A DNA stretch of 64,000 bases from Rhodoferax sp. (lineage in GTDB: Bacteria > Pseudomonadota > Gammaproteobacteria > Burkholderiales > Burkholderiaceae_C), in contig NZ_JAQTXM010000006.1 in NCBI RefSeq assembly GCF_028688795.1, positions 103,221 to 167,220 on the forward strand, written 5' to 3'. The position numbers and the translations under genes are program-made. This document shows, piece after piece, positions 20,565 through 29,494 of the stretch (position 1 is the first letter of the stretch; the number at the start of each line of letters is the position of its first letter). The notes under the pieces were generated by a model, which was given only the letters and a program-made list of their open reading frames with translations, was not told the DNA's origin and did not search any database.

Positions 20565-20622
20565 ATTTACTATGAATAATATAGCTACTTGCGCTTATTT
20601 AACAAGGGTTAGAGGCCTATTT
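20565..20622 (+). repeat. Dispersed repeat copy R4 (start of the lipoprotein gene)
   Basis: Plus-sense core AATATAGCTACTTGCGC, the stem CTTATTTAACAAG, then GGTTAGAGGC. It includes the ATG at 20572 and codes for the first 16 or so residues of the downstream lipoprotein. Confidence 0.85.
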
Positions 20623-21282
20623 CTTGTATATTTACTTGCCTTGACTGGCTGCACCTTGCCGCGCGCAGCCAGCACCCCGGCGGTGTACGACTTTGGCCCT
20701 GGCACGCTGCAAACCGCGCCAACCACGCGCATTGCCAACCTGCCCCCGCTGGAGTTCAGCACGCCGCAAACCAGCACCGCCCTCAACAGCACCACCGTGC
20801 TGTACCGCCTGGGTTATGCCGATGCGCAACAACTCAAGCCCTACACCCTGGCGCGCTGGAGCATGCCGCCGGCACAACTCATTGGCCAGCGCCTGCGCGC
20901 GCAGCTCGGGGCTCGCCGCGCCATCGTGGCACCAGGTGACATCGCTCTGGCCGCCAATGCAGCCAAGCCCGTGTCAACTGCCACCACGCCACGCTCGTCT
21001 CCCGAACCCCTGCTGAACCTGCACCTGGAGCTTGAGGAATTCAGCCAGCTGTTTGACGCCCCCGACAAAAGCAGCGGCGTGCTGCGCCTGCGCGCCACCT
21101 TGACACAGCGCGGCACCGCCGGTGAAATCCTGCTGGCCCAACGCAGCTTCATCACGCAGCAAGCCGCGCCCACGGCCGACGCCAGCGGTGGCGTCAAGGC
21201 ACTGACAGCCGCCACCGATCAAGTCATCAACGACATTGAGGCATGGCTGGCGCAGGTGGAGCGGGCGGACAAAGCCCAATGA
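20572..21282 (+). CDS. ABC-transport auxiliary lipoprotein (PqiC/LinN-like)
   Basis: 236 residues, probably an outer-membrane lipoprotein acting with the MCE transporter upstream. The signal peptide ends in the lipobox LTGC (Cys about residue 27). The body resembles ABC-type transport auxiliary components: STPAVYDFGP, then LYRLGYADAQQLKPYTLARW, and late AARTLTQRGTAG-like strands. Oddly the N-terminal MNNIATCAYLTRVRGL is encoded by dispersed repeat R4, so the element supplies the start codon and the positively charged part of the signal peptide, leaving only FLVYLLALTGC from the native gene. It follows the MCE gene after 80 bases. Confidence 0.85.
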   Translation: MNNIATCAYLTRVRGLFLVYLLALTGCTLPRAASTPAVYDFGPGTLQTAPTTRIANLPPLEFSTPQTSTALNSTTVLYRLGYADAQQLKPYTLARWSMPPAQLIGQRLRAQLGARRAIVAPGDIALAANAAKPVSTATTPRSSPEPLLNLHLELEEFSQLFDAPDKSSGVLRLRATLTQRGTAGEILLAQRSFITQQAAPTADASGGVKALTAATDQVINDIEAWLAQVERADKAQ

Positions 21283-21434
21283 CCCAATTTCCAAAAACCC
21301 GATGACCCTGAATGTCGCGCGCAGGAGACTTAAGCAAGCAAACTCCACCGAGGGAAGCCCAAAGAACGGGCAAAAAAAAGCTGCTGCATAATTTGTAACG
21401 AAAAGCAACGAGTTAAATATACCTAAGGGAAAAA

Positions 21435-21797
21435 ATGCCGAATTTCAAAAAAATTACACTCGGTCTGTTAATGGCTGCCGCCGTCAGTGCCCAGGCACAA
21501 GGCATGGTGACCGCCGCCATGGGCACACGCACTGTGCTGAAGGCTTATACGGACGCAGAGGGCAAAAGCGAAACGACGGCCCTTGCTGTGAAAGACATCA
21601 CCTTCCCCCTGAAAGTATTTGAAATCTCCGAGGCGGGATTTGTCCATGTAAAGGTGCAGAGCAAGGACGTCTGGCTTGACCGCGGCCAAATCCGCATTCC
21701 GCCCGAGTCGCTGACAGTGACGTGCACCACGGTTGACCAAAGCAGCGCCAATTTGACGACGGCGGGCATCCGCGGCGCGAATTCAGCTTGTAAATAA
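21435..21797 (+). CDS. Small secreted protein of unknown function
   Basis: 120 residues. A signal peptide (1-22, LLMAAAVSAQAQ) precedes a beta-rich domain of about 95 residues with two Cys near the end (VTCTTVD and the penultimate Cys in NSACK), which could form a disulfide. VHVKVQSKDVWLDRGQIRI resembles a small SH3-like barrel. TAAGGG lies upstream as ribosome-binding site. It is followed on the same strand by the M48 peptidase and CHASE2 genes, with which it may work in the periplasm. No family recognised with certainty. Confidence 0.7.
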   Translation: MPNFKKITLGLLMAAAVSAQAQGMVTAAMGTRTVLKAYTDAEGKSETTALAVKDITFPLKVFEISEAGFVHVKVQSKDVWLDRGQIRIPPESLTVTCTTVDQSSANLTTAGIRGANSACK

Positions 21798-21848
21798 CGT
21801 CATTTTTCAGGGAACGCGTCCGCAAGACCGGACGTTTGGGGTAAACAC

Positions 21849-23594
21849 ATGTCTGTCACATCGCTCTCTTCTTCCTCTCATGCACGCCGCGCCACCCAAG
21901 TGGTGATGTGTCTTATGTTGCCACTATTGGCTTCAACGGCGCGCGCCCAAACTCAACCCGAGAGCGCCCCGCAGGCCACAGAGACGGCACCTGCTGCAGG
22001 CTCAGGCGGGGGCATTGGCGGCTTTTTCAGCAGCCTGGGGACCTCCATCAAGTCAGCAACCAGCGCTGAAAACACAACTGCCGACTCAACGAAAGCGTCA
22101 GATGCTACGCCTGGGGCTTCTGCGCCAACTGGTAACCCAGGCGGTGGCATTGGAGGCTTCTTCAGTGGCTTGGGTGACAAAATCAACCAAACCATCACGG
22201 GCAGCCGCGACAAGCCGCAATTTCTGGACTTGGTGGCGGGCGCGTACAAGGCATCCAGCGAGGCCATTGGCGAACAAAAGGACATCGATGAGAGCCGCAT
22301 CACGCGTGGCGTGTTGTCGGTGCCGGGGTTTACCAACTATGCCAACACTGTGCTGGGAAAACTCAAGCACGCAAGCTTGGTCGAGCAAGTGCCCGGCCAA
22401 GTCATTGTGGTGGCCAACGACCAGATGGATGCCGGTGCCACGCCTGATGGCAACATCTTTATCTCCAGCGGGTACATCAGGGAGCTGAAAAACGAAGACC
22501 AGCTGGCGGCCTTGCTGGGGCATGAGTTGTCACATGTGCTTTTGCTGCACAACGACTCCAGCGCGTTCCTGCGAGTGCAAAAACAAATCTCCACTTACGC
22601 CAACGTGGGCATGAACATTCGCAATGCCGTTGACAAATCAACCGGGGGTGCAGCCAGTAACGTGTTAACTCCCGGGCAAAAAGAAGTGCTGCAACACATG
22701 GAACTTCTCATCAGCGTGAGCGACATTGCGCTACATCCGGCCTGGGGCCGCCGCCAGGAGGCAGAGGCCGACCGGCTGGGCATGGACTTAATGATCAAGG
22801 CCGGCTACAGCTACACAGACGGCATGATTCCCTGGCTTGAGACTGTCGCCAAGTGGGATGCCATTCAAGATGCCAAAAAGGCAGAGTTGTTGAAGAAGCA
22901 GCAAGATTCCATGCAGGCGTTGATGGTCGGCGGCAAGTTTGAAGATTCTGTCAAACAGGGTCTGGGCTTTGCGCTCAACGACATCAAAGGCCAGCTTTCC
23001 GCCAGCCATGAGGGGGGCGACAAGCGCATCAACGACCTCGATGCCTATTTCATCAAGGCCTACAACGAGACCGTGCCCAAGGTCAAGCCAACCATCGCGC
23101 CGTTTGAGCAGGCCAGAAACAAGCCCGATGTCAAACCCGTACTGGCCGACTACAGCACCGTGTTTCAGGCGCGCAACCTGATCGCTGATATAAAATTTGC
23201 CGAGGCCCAAGGCTTATTGAAACCCGTGCTCGGCCCCAGATCGCAAATAGCCGGGCATGCACTGCCCAACCAGCTGATGTTTGAAGCGCTGCGCGGCTTG
23301 GGGCGGCGCAAGGAGGCTGAGGCGTATCTGAGCAAGAGCCTGCAGTCAGACAACTCGGTATGGTCGGCGTACGACTCAGCGGCCACTTACTTCAAAGACC
23401 AGGGCAATGACGATGCCGTCATCCAGGTTGGGAAAAACGCATTCGTGCGCTTTTCCGGCGCGCCATCAGCGTACCCGCGGCTCGTTGCGCTATACAAGCG
23501 CAATGGCCTAACTAAAAACATGAACGATGTGATGTCGGAATGTGCCTTGCGGCAAGCCGACAAACGCGACCAATGCATGGCCGCCACGCGATAA
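21849..23594 (+). CDS. Periplasmic M48-family metallopeptidase
   Basis: 581 residues. A signal peptide (about 1-33, ending ARA) precedes a Gly/Ala/Thr-rich linker in which GGGIGGFFSSLG and GGGIGGFFSGLG repeat. The catalytic domain carries the zinc site LLGHELSHVLLLHND (HExxH, about residue 225) and the third ligand in RRQEAEADRLGMDLM. The C-terminal part has helical repeat-like character (LRGLGRRKEAEAYLSKSL), as in BepA-type M48 proteins that handle outer-membrane protein assembly. Substrate unknown. The CHASE2 gene follows after 6 bases and the small secreted protein precedes it by 51 bases. Confidence 0.88.
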   Translation: MSVTSLSSSSHARRATQVVMCLMLPLLASTARAQTQPESAPQATETAPAAGSGGGIGGFFSSLGTSIKSATSAENTTADSTKASDATPGASAPTGNPGGGIGGFFSGLGDKINQTITGSRDKPQFLDLVAGAYKASSEAIGEQKDIDESRITRGVLSVPGFTNYANTVLGKLKHASLVEQVPGQVIVVANDQMDAGATPDGNIFISSGYIRELKNEDQLAALLGHELSHVLLLHNDSSAFLRVQKQISTYANVGMNIRNAVDKSTGGAASNVLTPGQKEVLQHMELLISVSDIALHPAWGRRQEAEADRLGMDLMIKAGYSYTDGMIPWLETVAKWDAIQDAKKAELLKKQQDSMQALMVGGKFEDSVKQGLGFALNDIKGQLSASHEGGDKRINDLDAYFIKAYNETVPKVKPTIAPFEQARNKPDVKPVLADYSTVFQARNLIADIKFAEAQGLLKPVLGPRSQIAGHALPNQLMFEALRGLGRRKEAEAYLSKSLQSDNSVWSAYDSAATYFKDQGNDDAVIQVGKNAFVRFSGAPSAYPRLVALYKRNGLTKNMNDVMSECALRQADKRDQCMAATR

Positions 23595-23600
23595 GCCAGC

Positions 23601-25184
23601 ATGACATCCCCTGTACACAAACCGGTAAATACCTCCGGATGGAGGTGGCAACTTTACGTGGTGATCATGACCCTGTCGGTGGGGCTGTTCATGGCCTGGC
23701 TGTCAAACAAACTGCTGATTGAAGAGGTCATCAAAAGGGCCACCACCCGCATTTACGCGCCGCTGCTGTCGCTGAACTATTCCAAAGCTGGTCAACAGTC
23801 GATTGCTGTCGTGACCATCGATGACACCGACCTCAAAGAGTATGGCTTGAGCTGGCCGGTACCCCTGGACTACTACCAGCGCTTGCTCGATGGCATCGTC
23901 AAGAGAGCTCCCAAAGCCGTATTTCTCGATGTGCTCTTTTTGGATAACAAGCCAAAAAGAGAAGTCGAGGCACTGATCGGTGCCGCTTGCCGCGCCACGG
24001 ATGCAGGCATCCCATTTTTTTTGGCTACCTATGCGCTTGAATCCTTGAGCTCAGATACCGAGCGAGAGCTGTTTGCAGCACGCACCAAATCTGGCGCACC
24101 GTGCGTGATTCCTGTGCGCCCAACCATCACCCCGGACTCGCTGGACCAGTCGCAGTGGGCTTACCCGCTACGCCCGCGCAATGCCGACGAAGGCCATCAC
24201 AGTGCTGACCTGCCAGACTCGGTGGCGCTAAGCATGTATTGCAGGCTTTACCGATACACCTGCCCTGTCAAAACAGAGGTGCCGCTGGCACTGATCTGGG
24301 CCAGCAAAGCCGCGCCCACGAACGCGCAAACCATGGTGGTGCGTGACCAACAGGGCGGGCTGGCCCCGGTGTGCCGCGATGTCTGGAACTGGTGGGAAGT
24401 GATTCCTGGCGCATCGCTTTTTCGCCAGGTGACCCACATGTCCATGTTGCCGCTTTGCCCCTACAACCAGGTGATTCCTGTCAGGGCATTCAAAAACTAT
24501 GGCTTCACGCCAGCGCAACTCGACGAAGAATTGCGGGGCAAGGTAGTGTTGATTGGGGTTGATTTGAAATCGATTGGAGACAATCTTTTTTCACCGCTGC
24601 ATGGCAGACTGCCCGGCGTGCACGTGCATGCCATGGCGCTGGACAACCTGATTTCATTTGACGGTCAATACAGGGAAAACGGCGACTTTGAGTGGCATGA
24701 GCTGTGGCACTCATCGGCCAACAGGTTCATTTTTTTGAGCCTGTTGCTGACTGCTGCTGTGATGGTGCCGTGGAACATTTACAAAAAGCGGGTGCTGGCA
24801 GACGAGTCAGGCAACGCAATACCTGACAAACCAATACCCCTGTGGCCGAGCAAGGTCACAATGTTTTTCCTCAGCCCTGTGATGGTGTTCTTGGGCACGC
24901 CTGGGCTTGGCAAACGCGGCCAAACGCGGTCTCAGTGGTTGCTGCTACCCATCATCCACGTGGTGATTTATGTCGTTCTAGGCCTTGTCGTGTTGCTGAT
25001 GGGCTACTACGGTTTTTTGCAGGGGCCTTTGTCCATTATTGAATATGTGCTGTTCCCCCTCATGGCGCACTTTTTACACATAGGCGAAACCTTTGCCAAT
25101 CGGTCCAAGCAAATATGGGAAGCCATGCACGATGACGATCCGTGGGCGCATTGGGCCAAGCTTAACGACGATCACAAGGGCTGA
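23601..25184 (+). CDS. Membrane CHASE2-domain protein without output domain
   Basis: 527 residues. An N-terminal membrane segment (about 15-36) is followed by a large extracytoplasmic CHASE2 domain: IAVVTIDDTDLKEYGLSWPV, then AVFLDVLFLDNK, and KVVLIGVDLKSIGD with PGVHVHAMALDNLI. Three to four more membrane segments follow near residues 375-395, 415-435 and 450-490. The protein stops after a short polar tail: there is no kinase, cyclase or phosphodiesterase domain, which CHASE2 proteins usually have. It begins 6 bases after the M48 gene and is convergent with the antiporter gene, only 8 bases apart. It may sense or regulate the M48 peptidase, which is inference. Confidence 0.85.
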   Translation: MTSPVHKPVNTSGWRWQLYVVIMTLSVGLFMAWLSNKLLIEEVIKRATTRIYAPLLSLNYSKAGQQSIAVVTIDDTDLKEYGLSWPVPLDYYQRLLDGIVKRAPKAVFLDVLFLDNKPKREVEALIGAACRATDAGIPFFLATYALESLSSDTERELFAARTKSGAPCVIPVRPTITPDSLDQSQWAYPLRPRNADEGHHSADLPDSVALSMYCRLYRYTCPVKTEVPLALIWASKAAPTNAQTMVVRDQQGGLAPVCRDVWNWWEVIPGASLFRQVTHMSMLPLCPYNQVIPVRAFKNYGFTPAQLDEELRGKVVLIGVDLKSIGDNLFSPLHGRLPGVHVHAMALDNLISFDGQYRENGDFEWHELWHSSANRFIFLSLLLTAAVMVPWNIYKKRVLADESGNAIPDKPIPLWPSKVTMFFLSPVMVFLGTPGLGKRGQTRSQWLLLPIIHVVIYVVLGLVVLLMGYYGFLQGPLSIIEYVLFPLMAHFLHIGETFANRSKQIWEAMHDDDPWAHWAKLNDDHKG

Positions 25185-25192
25185 ACCAGCGC

Positions 25193-26572
25193 CTACGGCC
25201 CCAGCCGCGCCATCGGCTTGCGGTTTTTCCAGAAGCGTTCCAGTAGCGGCTTCACGCTGACACCATGCACAAAGATCGACAGCGTGACCACAATCAGCGT
25301 CAGTTCGATGAACTCCAGCGCCAGCGGCTCTGGTAGACCGTGCTGAATGGCAAACATCAGGTAATACAACGAGCCAATGCCGCGCACGCCAAACCAGCCC
25401 ACCAGGCCGCGGATGCGCCAGCTGGTGTGCGTGCCTGCCAGGCCCAGAAAAACGCTTGCCGGGCGCACCACCACAAATAAAAACAGCGCCAACGCCACCG
25501 CCCGCCAACTCCACGAGCTGGCAAACAGCGTGCCGCCAATCAACAGCACCAGCAGCAGTTCAGACAGCCGCTCCAGATGCTCTTTGAACACCAGTGCTCG
25601 CTCGCTGATGGTGGCGGTGGAATCAGGCGGCGGCGAACCCACTGCCACGCTGGCCATGCCTGCCATTGCCACTGCGCTCGACACCTCCACAGGTGTCGCC
25701 ATGCACGCTGCATCTGGCCCGGTGCCTGCCGTAGCGCGGGGTAACGCCATCTCATCATTAATCAGCTTCAGCTCGGTCTGGCGCAGCGCCACCGCCGCAA
25801 AAAACACCGCCAAGAAACCCCAGGCATCCAGCATCACACTCAGACCGTACACCACACCAATGAGGCCCAGGCCAAGAAAATCGTCCATCAAGTCATGCTG
25901 CGGCGGGTTGCCACGCAGTTGGCGCCCCACATGGGCCAATGCCACGCCACACGCCACGCCAATGGCAATGCCAGCCCCGGTGGCCCACAGCACCTCCACC
26001 AGCGCCCAGCGCTGACCCCATTCGCCCAGGTCATGCAGCCCCAGCAACCCCAGGCCCAGCATCACAAAGGGAAACGCACTGCCGTCATTCATGCCGGCCT
26101 CGCAGGTCAGGGTAAAGCGAAGTTGGTCGCGGTCATCGGGGTGGCGGGTTTGCACGTCGGTGGCCAGCACGGGGTCGGTCGGCGCCAAGATGGCGCCCAG
26201 CAAAATGCCAGCGCCCAGCGGCAAATCCAGCAGGTAATAAGCAAACGCGGCGATCAACCCCACGCTGACCGCCATCGACACCGTGGCCAGCAAAACGGGC
26301 GCGCGCCAGCGGGCAAAGTTGACTGGGGCGGGCATTTTGACGCCGGCTGAAAACAGTGAAATCAGCACCACCACTTCGGTCAAGGTCTCCAGCAACGCAG
26401 ATTCCTTGAGCGGATTGAAGTGAAACACATTGAGCACGGTAGGCCCCACCAGCAAGCCCACCAGCAGGTAGACGATGGCAGGGGTGATGGGCAAATGTTT
26501 GAGCAGCGAGGCCATCATGCCCCGGGCAAGCAGCAAGCCGCCCACAAGCAGAAACCATTGGGCGTTGGTCAT
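25193..26572 (-). CDS. Cation:proton antiporter (CPA1/NhaP type)
   Basis: 459 residues with 12 or so hydrophobic segments. Family stretches are PAIVYLLVGLLVGPTVLN, GAILAPTDPVLATDVQ (with the Asp of the ion site), EAGMNDGSAFPFVMLGLG (the ND motif) and GWFGVRGIGSLYYLMFA near the C-terminus. It exchanges Na+ or K+ for protons across the inner membrane. A polar loop at about residues 275-325 contains acidic and Ala/Gly/Ser-rich stretches. The cation cannot be predicted. It lies upstream-tail to tail with the CHASE2 gene and is followed upstream by the stress-protein gene on the same strand, 173 bases away. Confidence 0.9.
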   Translation of the reverse strand: MTNAQWFLLVGGLLLARGMMASLLKHLPITPAIVYLLVGLLVGPTVLNVFHFNPLKESALLETLTEVVVLISLFSAGVKMPAPVNFARWRAPVLLATVSMAVSVGLIAAFAYYLLDLPLGAGILLGAILAPTDPVLATDVQTRHPDDRDQLRFTLTCEAGMNDGSAFPFVMLGLGLLGLHDLGEWGQRWALVEVLWATGAGIAIGVACGVALAHVGRQLRGNPPQHDLMDDFLGLGLIGVVYGLSVMLDAWGFLAVFFAAVALRQTELKLINDEMALPRATAGTGPDAACMATPVEVSSAVAMAGMASVAVGSPPPDSTATISERALVFKEHLERLSELLLVLLIGGTLFASSWSWRAVALALFLFVVVRPASVFLGLAGTHTSWRIRGLVGWFGVRGIGSLYYLMFAIQHGLPEPLALEFIELTLIVVTLSIFVHGVSVKPLLERFWKNRKPMARLGP

Positions 26573-26745
26573 GAATCGGACGGGTTTTGAATGGGGCGAA
26601 ATCGGAACAAAGAGGGCCTAAGCTTAAACCCGCGCCAGAACATGGGCTGTGCGCAAGCGAACAGACGCTACCCGCCGCCGCCCAAAACTGCCCCATGCTG
26701 ACCGAAAGCGCCGCCAGAATCCAGTGGCAGCCAGCACAAACTTAC

Positions 26746-27192
26746 TCAGTCGGTCGCAGCCTCTGGGGCATGTTTGACGATGGTCACCGGCACGGGTGAC
26801 GTGTGCAGCACCGCCTGAGACACCGAACCCAGCAGCGCAGCCCGCAGGCCACCCAGGCCGCGCGCGCCCATGATGATGGCGTTGCAACCGTGTCGCTGTG
26901 CAATCTCGATCAGCGTGGGCGCCGGCTCGCCCGAGCCAATCTCGCGTTCAAAAGGCACCCCGGCCTGCTGGAACAGCGCTTGCGCACCTTCCAGCACCCG
27001 CGCCCCCACAGCGCCTGTCACCCGCTCCAGCACGTCGGCGTCGGGTGCCAGAATCATTTCGTACATGAAGGTGGGCGGCTGCACGGTGGCCAGTACAAAG
27101 CTGGCTTGCAAGCCGTTACGCCGCATGTGCAGCGCATGGCGCACAGCGTCCAGGGCCAGCTCGGAGCCGTCAACAGGGATGAGAATTTTCAT
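26746..27192 (-). CDS. Universal stress protein (UspA family)
   Basis: 148 residues, usual size for a single-domain Usp. Begins MKILIPVDGSELALDAVRHA with the Asp of the nucleotide pocket, and carries the ATP-binding signature GARGLGGLRAALLGSVSQAVL (G-2x-G-9x-GS). A cytosolic dimer with stress-related roles in the family. It lies between the hydrogenase large-subunit gene and the antiporter gene on the same strand, 61 bases after the former, so it could be read through from the hydrogenase operon. Confidence 0.92.
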   Translation of the reverse strand: MKILIPVDGSELALDAVRHALHMRRNGLQASFVLATVQPPTFMYEMILAPDADVLERVTGAVGARVLEGAQALFQQAGVPFEREIGSGEPAPTLIEIAQRHGCNAIIMGARGLGGLRAALLGSVSQAVLHTSPVPVTIVKHAPEAATD

Positions 27193-27253
27193 GGGTGTGC
27201 TCCAGGTGGTATGAGATCAGATCAAACAAGGGCGGCTGCAATGGGAGAGCGCT

Positions 27254-29035
27254 TCACGTGACCTTGACTTGAACCAGCTCCTCGCCATTCGGGTCAGTCA
27301 CATGCACCGCACAGGCAATGCAGGGGTCAAAACTGTGAACGGTGCGAAGAATTTCCAGGGGCTGCTTGGGGTCTGCCAGCACATGGTTGTGTTGCAAGGC
27401 CGCTTCATACGGCCCTGGCTGGCCTTGCGCATCGCGCGGGCCGGCGTTCCAGGTGCTGGGCACCACCGCTTGGTAGTTGCTGATTTTGGCGTCATCGACC
27501 ACGATCCAGTGTGACAAGCCACCACGCGGGGCTTCCATCAGGCCCACGCCCTGCATGTGCTTGGGCCAGGTGGCGGGTTCCCAATACTGGTCATTGAAAG
27601 TGCGCACATCACCCGCCTTGATGTTGGCAATGAGCGCGTCATACCAGCCCTGCATCTCGTCGGCAATGAGCTTGGACTCCAGCCCGCGCGCCGCCGTGCG
27701 ACCCAATGTGGAGAACAACGCCGTCACTGGCACGCCCAGTTTTTTCAGGGTGAAGTCCACCAGCTCTTTGGTGGACTTGTGGCCGTTGGCGTACATCAGC
27801 AGCACCCGCGCCAGTGGGCCAACCTCCATGACCTTGCCTTTCCAGCGCGGCGACTTGATCCATGAGTATTTCTGCGCAACCTCCAGCTGCTCATACGGTG
27901 GCTTCGGACCGGTGTAATTCAGCTCGGTTTCGCCCTTAAAAGGGTGCAGACCCTGGGCGTCGCCGGCGCCGTATTTGTACCAGGAGTGGCTGACGAACTC
28001 CTGGATTTCATCGCCCCGGTCCAGGTCAATGGGGTGAATTTTGGACAAGTCACCGCCCAGAATGGCGCCGCGCGGCACCAGCAGCGATTCGGTGTCCCAA
28101 ATGGACTTGCCAGGGAATTCGCCAAACGATAAAAAGTTGCCGCCGGTGTCACCAATGCCGCCCCACTCTTTGTAAAACGAGGCAATCGCCAGCAGGTCAG
28201 GCACATAGACCTGGTCGACAAACTCGCGCATCTGGGTGATGACGTTTTGCACCGTTTGCAAGCCGACCATGTTGACTGCCGTGGCCGCCTGACCGCCACC
28301 CACATTCTGTGGCCCAGCCATGGTTTGCACCGAAATGGCCGAGGGCACACCACCCACCACAAAATTGGGATGCGGATTCTTGCCGCCAAAAATGGTGTGT
28401 AACTTGACAACATCACGCTGCCAGGTAAGCGCTTCAAGGTAGTGCGCCACCGCCATCAGGTTGGCCTCAGGTGGCAGTTTGTAGGCCGGGTGGCCCCAAT
28501 AGGCGTTGGAAAAAATACCCAACTGACCCTGCTCGACAAAATTCTTGATCTTCTTTTGCACATCGGCAAAGTAGCCTGGCGACGACTTGGAATAGCTGGA
28601 AATACTCTGCGCCAGCTCAGAGGTAGCCTTCGGGTCGGCCTTCAGGGCAGACACGACATCGACCCAGTCAAACGCATGCAGGTGATAAAAGTGCATCACG
28701 TGGTCATGGATGTACTGGGTGGCAATCATCAGGTTGCGGATCAGCTCGGCATTGCGCGGAATGCTGTAGCTGGGTATGGCACGGTGAAGCGCGTCTTCCA
28801 CCGACCTGACAGACGCCACACCGTGCACCAGCGTGCAGACACCGCAAATGCGCTGCGCAAACGCCCAGGCGTCACGCGGGTCGCGGCCACGCAGGATGAT
28901 TTCAATGCCGCGCACCATGGTGCCAGCAGAATAGGCCTGGGTGATCTTGCCGTTGGCATCGGTTTGCGCCTCAATACGCAAATGGCCCTCGATGCGGGTG
29001 ACGGGGTCAACGACGATACGTTGTGAAGTGCTCAT
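27254..29035 (-). CDS. hynL: [NiFe]-hydrogenase large subunit (HynL, group 1e/Isp type)
   Basis: 593 residues. Nickel ligands are visible in both motifs: L1 AQRICGVCTLVHG near residue 60, L2 DPCIACAVH near the C-terminus. A 15-residue tail after the last His (VTDPNGEELVQVKVT) should be cut off by the maturation protease once nickel is inserted. It holds the NiFe(CN)2CO site and oxidises or makes H2 with HynS. Gene order hynS-isp1-isp2-unknown-hynL matches the Thiocapsa hynS-isp1-isp2-hynL arrangement apart from one added gene. It starts 12 bases after that gene. Confidence 0.95.
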   Translation of the reverse strand: MSTSQRIVVDPVTRIEGHLRIEAQTDANGKITQAYSAGTMVRGIEIILRGRDPRDAWAFAQRICGVCTLVHGVASVRSVEDALHRAIPSYSIPRNAELIRNLMIATQYIHDHVMHFYHLHAFDWVDVVSALKADPKATSELAQSISSYSKSSPGYFADVQKKIKNFVEQGQLGIFSNAYWGHPAYKLPPEANLMAVAHYLEALTWQRDVVKLHTIFGGKNPHPNFVVGGVPSAISVQTMAGPQNVGGGQAATAVNMVGLQTVQNVITQMREFVDQVYVPDLLAIASFYKEWGGIGDTGGNFLSFGEFPGKSIWDTESLLVPRGAILGGDLSKIHPIDLDRGDEIQEFVSHSWYKYGAGDAQGLHPFKGETELNYTGPKPPYEQLEVAQKYSWIKSPRWKGKVMEVGPLARVLLMYANGHKSTKELVDFTLKKLGVPVTALFSTLGRTAARGLESKLIADEMQGWYDALIANIKAGDVRTFNDQYWEPATWPKHMQGVGLMEAPRGGLSHWIVVDDAKISNYQAVVPSTWNAGPRDAQGQPGPYEAALQHNHVLADPKQPLEILRTVHSFDPCIACAVHVTDPNGEELVQVKVT

Positions 29036-29047
29036 GGTCTGCTTTCC

Positions 29048-29494
29048 TCAATCTTTAAGGAAGGTGTCAAGAAGCTGGTATTGCGCCTGGGCTTCGTTGT
29101 TTTCAGTGCCTATGCCCTCGGCCACCGTCTGGCAGGTGCGCGCCAAACGGGCCTGCATGGCGGCGTCCCAAGCAAGGTTGTCGCCTGTTGCTGCGGCCCG
29201 CACGCAGGCCTCGGCAGCCTTGGCCACAAAGTGACCGGCTTGCGGCGCCCAGCCGGTGTCGCGGCCACATTGGGTATAACTTTCTACCCGCGCACTGTGC
29301 ACTGATTGGGCCACCAACACCAGTTCTGCAGCGCTGATGTCGGCGCGCTCAGCCGCTGCCAAAGCCGCCCTCACACGCACGTCGCCACACAAATCCAGCA
29401 CCTGCCTGACAAACCGGGCGGCCACCTGGCGTTGGCCGGTGATGGGCAGCGCCGCCAGAGCCGCGCGGAAGTCCTTGTCGTTTTGAATGCTCAT
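29048..29494 (-). CDS. Unknown protein inside the hydrogenase operon
   Basis: 148 residues, soluble and helical, no signal peptide or membrane segment. Four Cys are scattered (LDLCGDV, TQCGRDTGW, EACVRAA, ARTCQTV) without a known cluster motif. The start overlaps the isp2 stop by 4 bases (ATGA), and hynL begins 12 bases after its end. So it is translated as part of the operon between electron-transfer and catalytic subunits. I recognise no family. A role as an assembly chaperone or extra subunit of the large subunit is only inferred from position. Confidence 0.7.
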   Translation of the reverse strand: MSIQNDKDFRAALAALPITGQRQVAARFVRQVLDLCGDVRVRAALAAAERADISAAELVLVAQSVHSARVESYTQCGRDTGWAPQAGHFVAKAAEACVRAAATGDNLAWDAAMQARLARTCQTVAEGIGTENNEAQAQYQLLDTFLKD

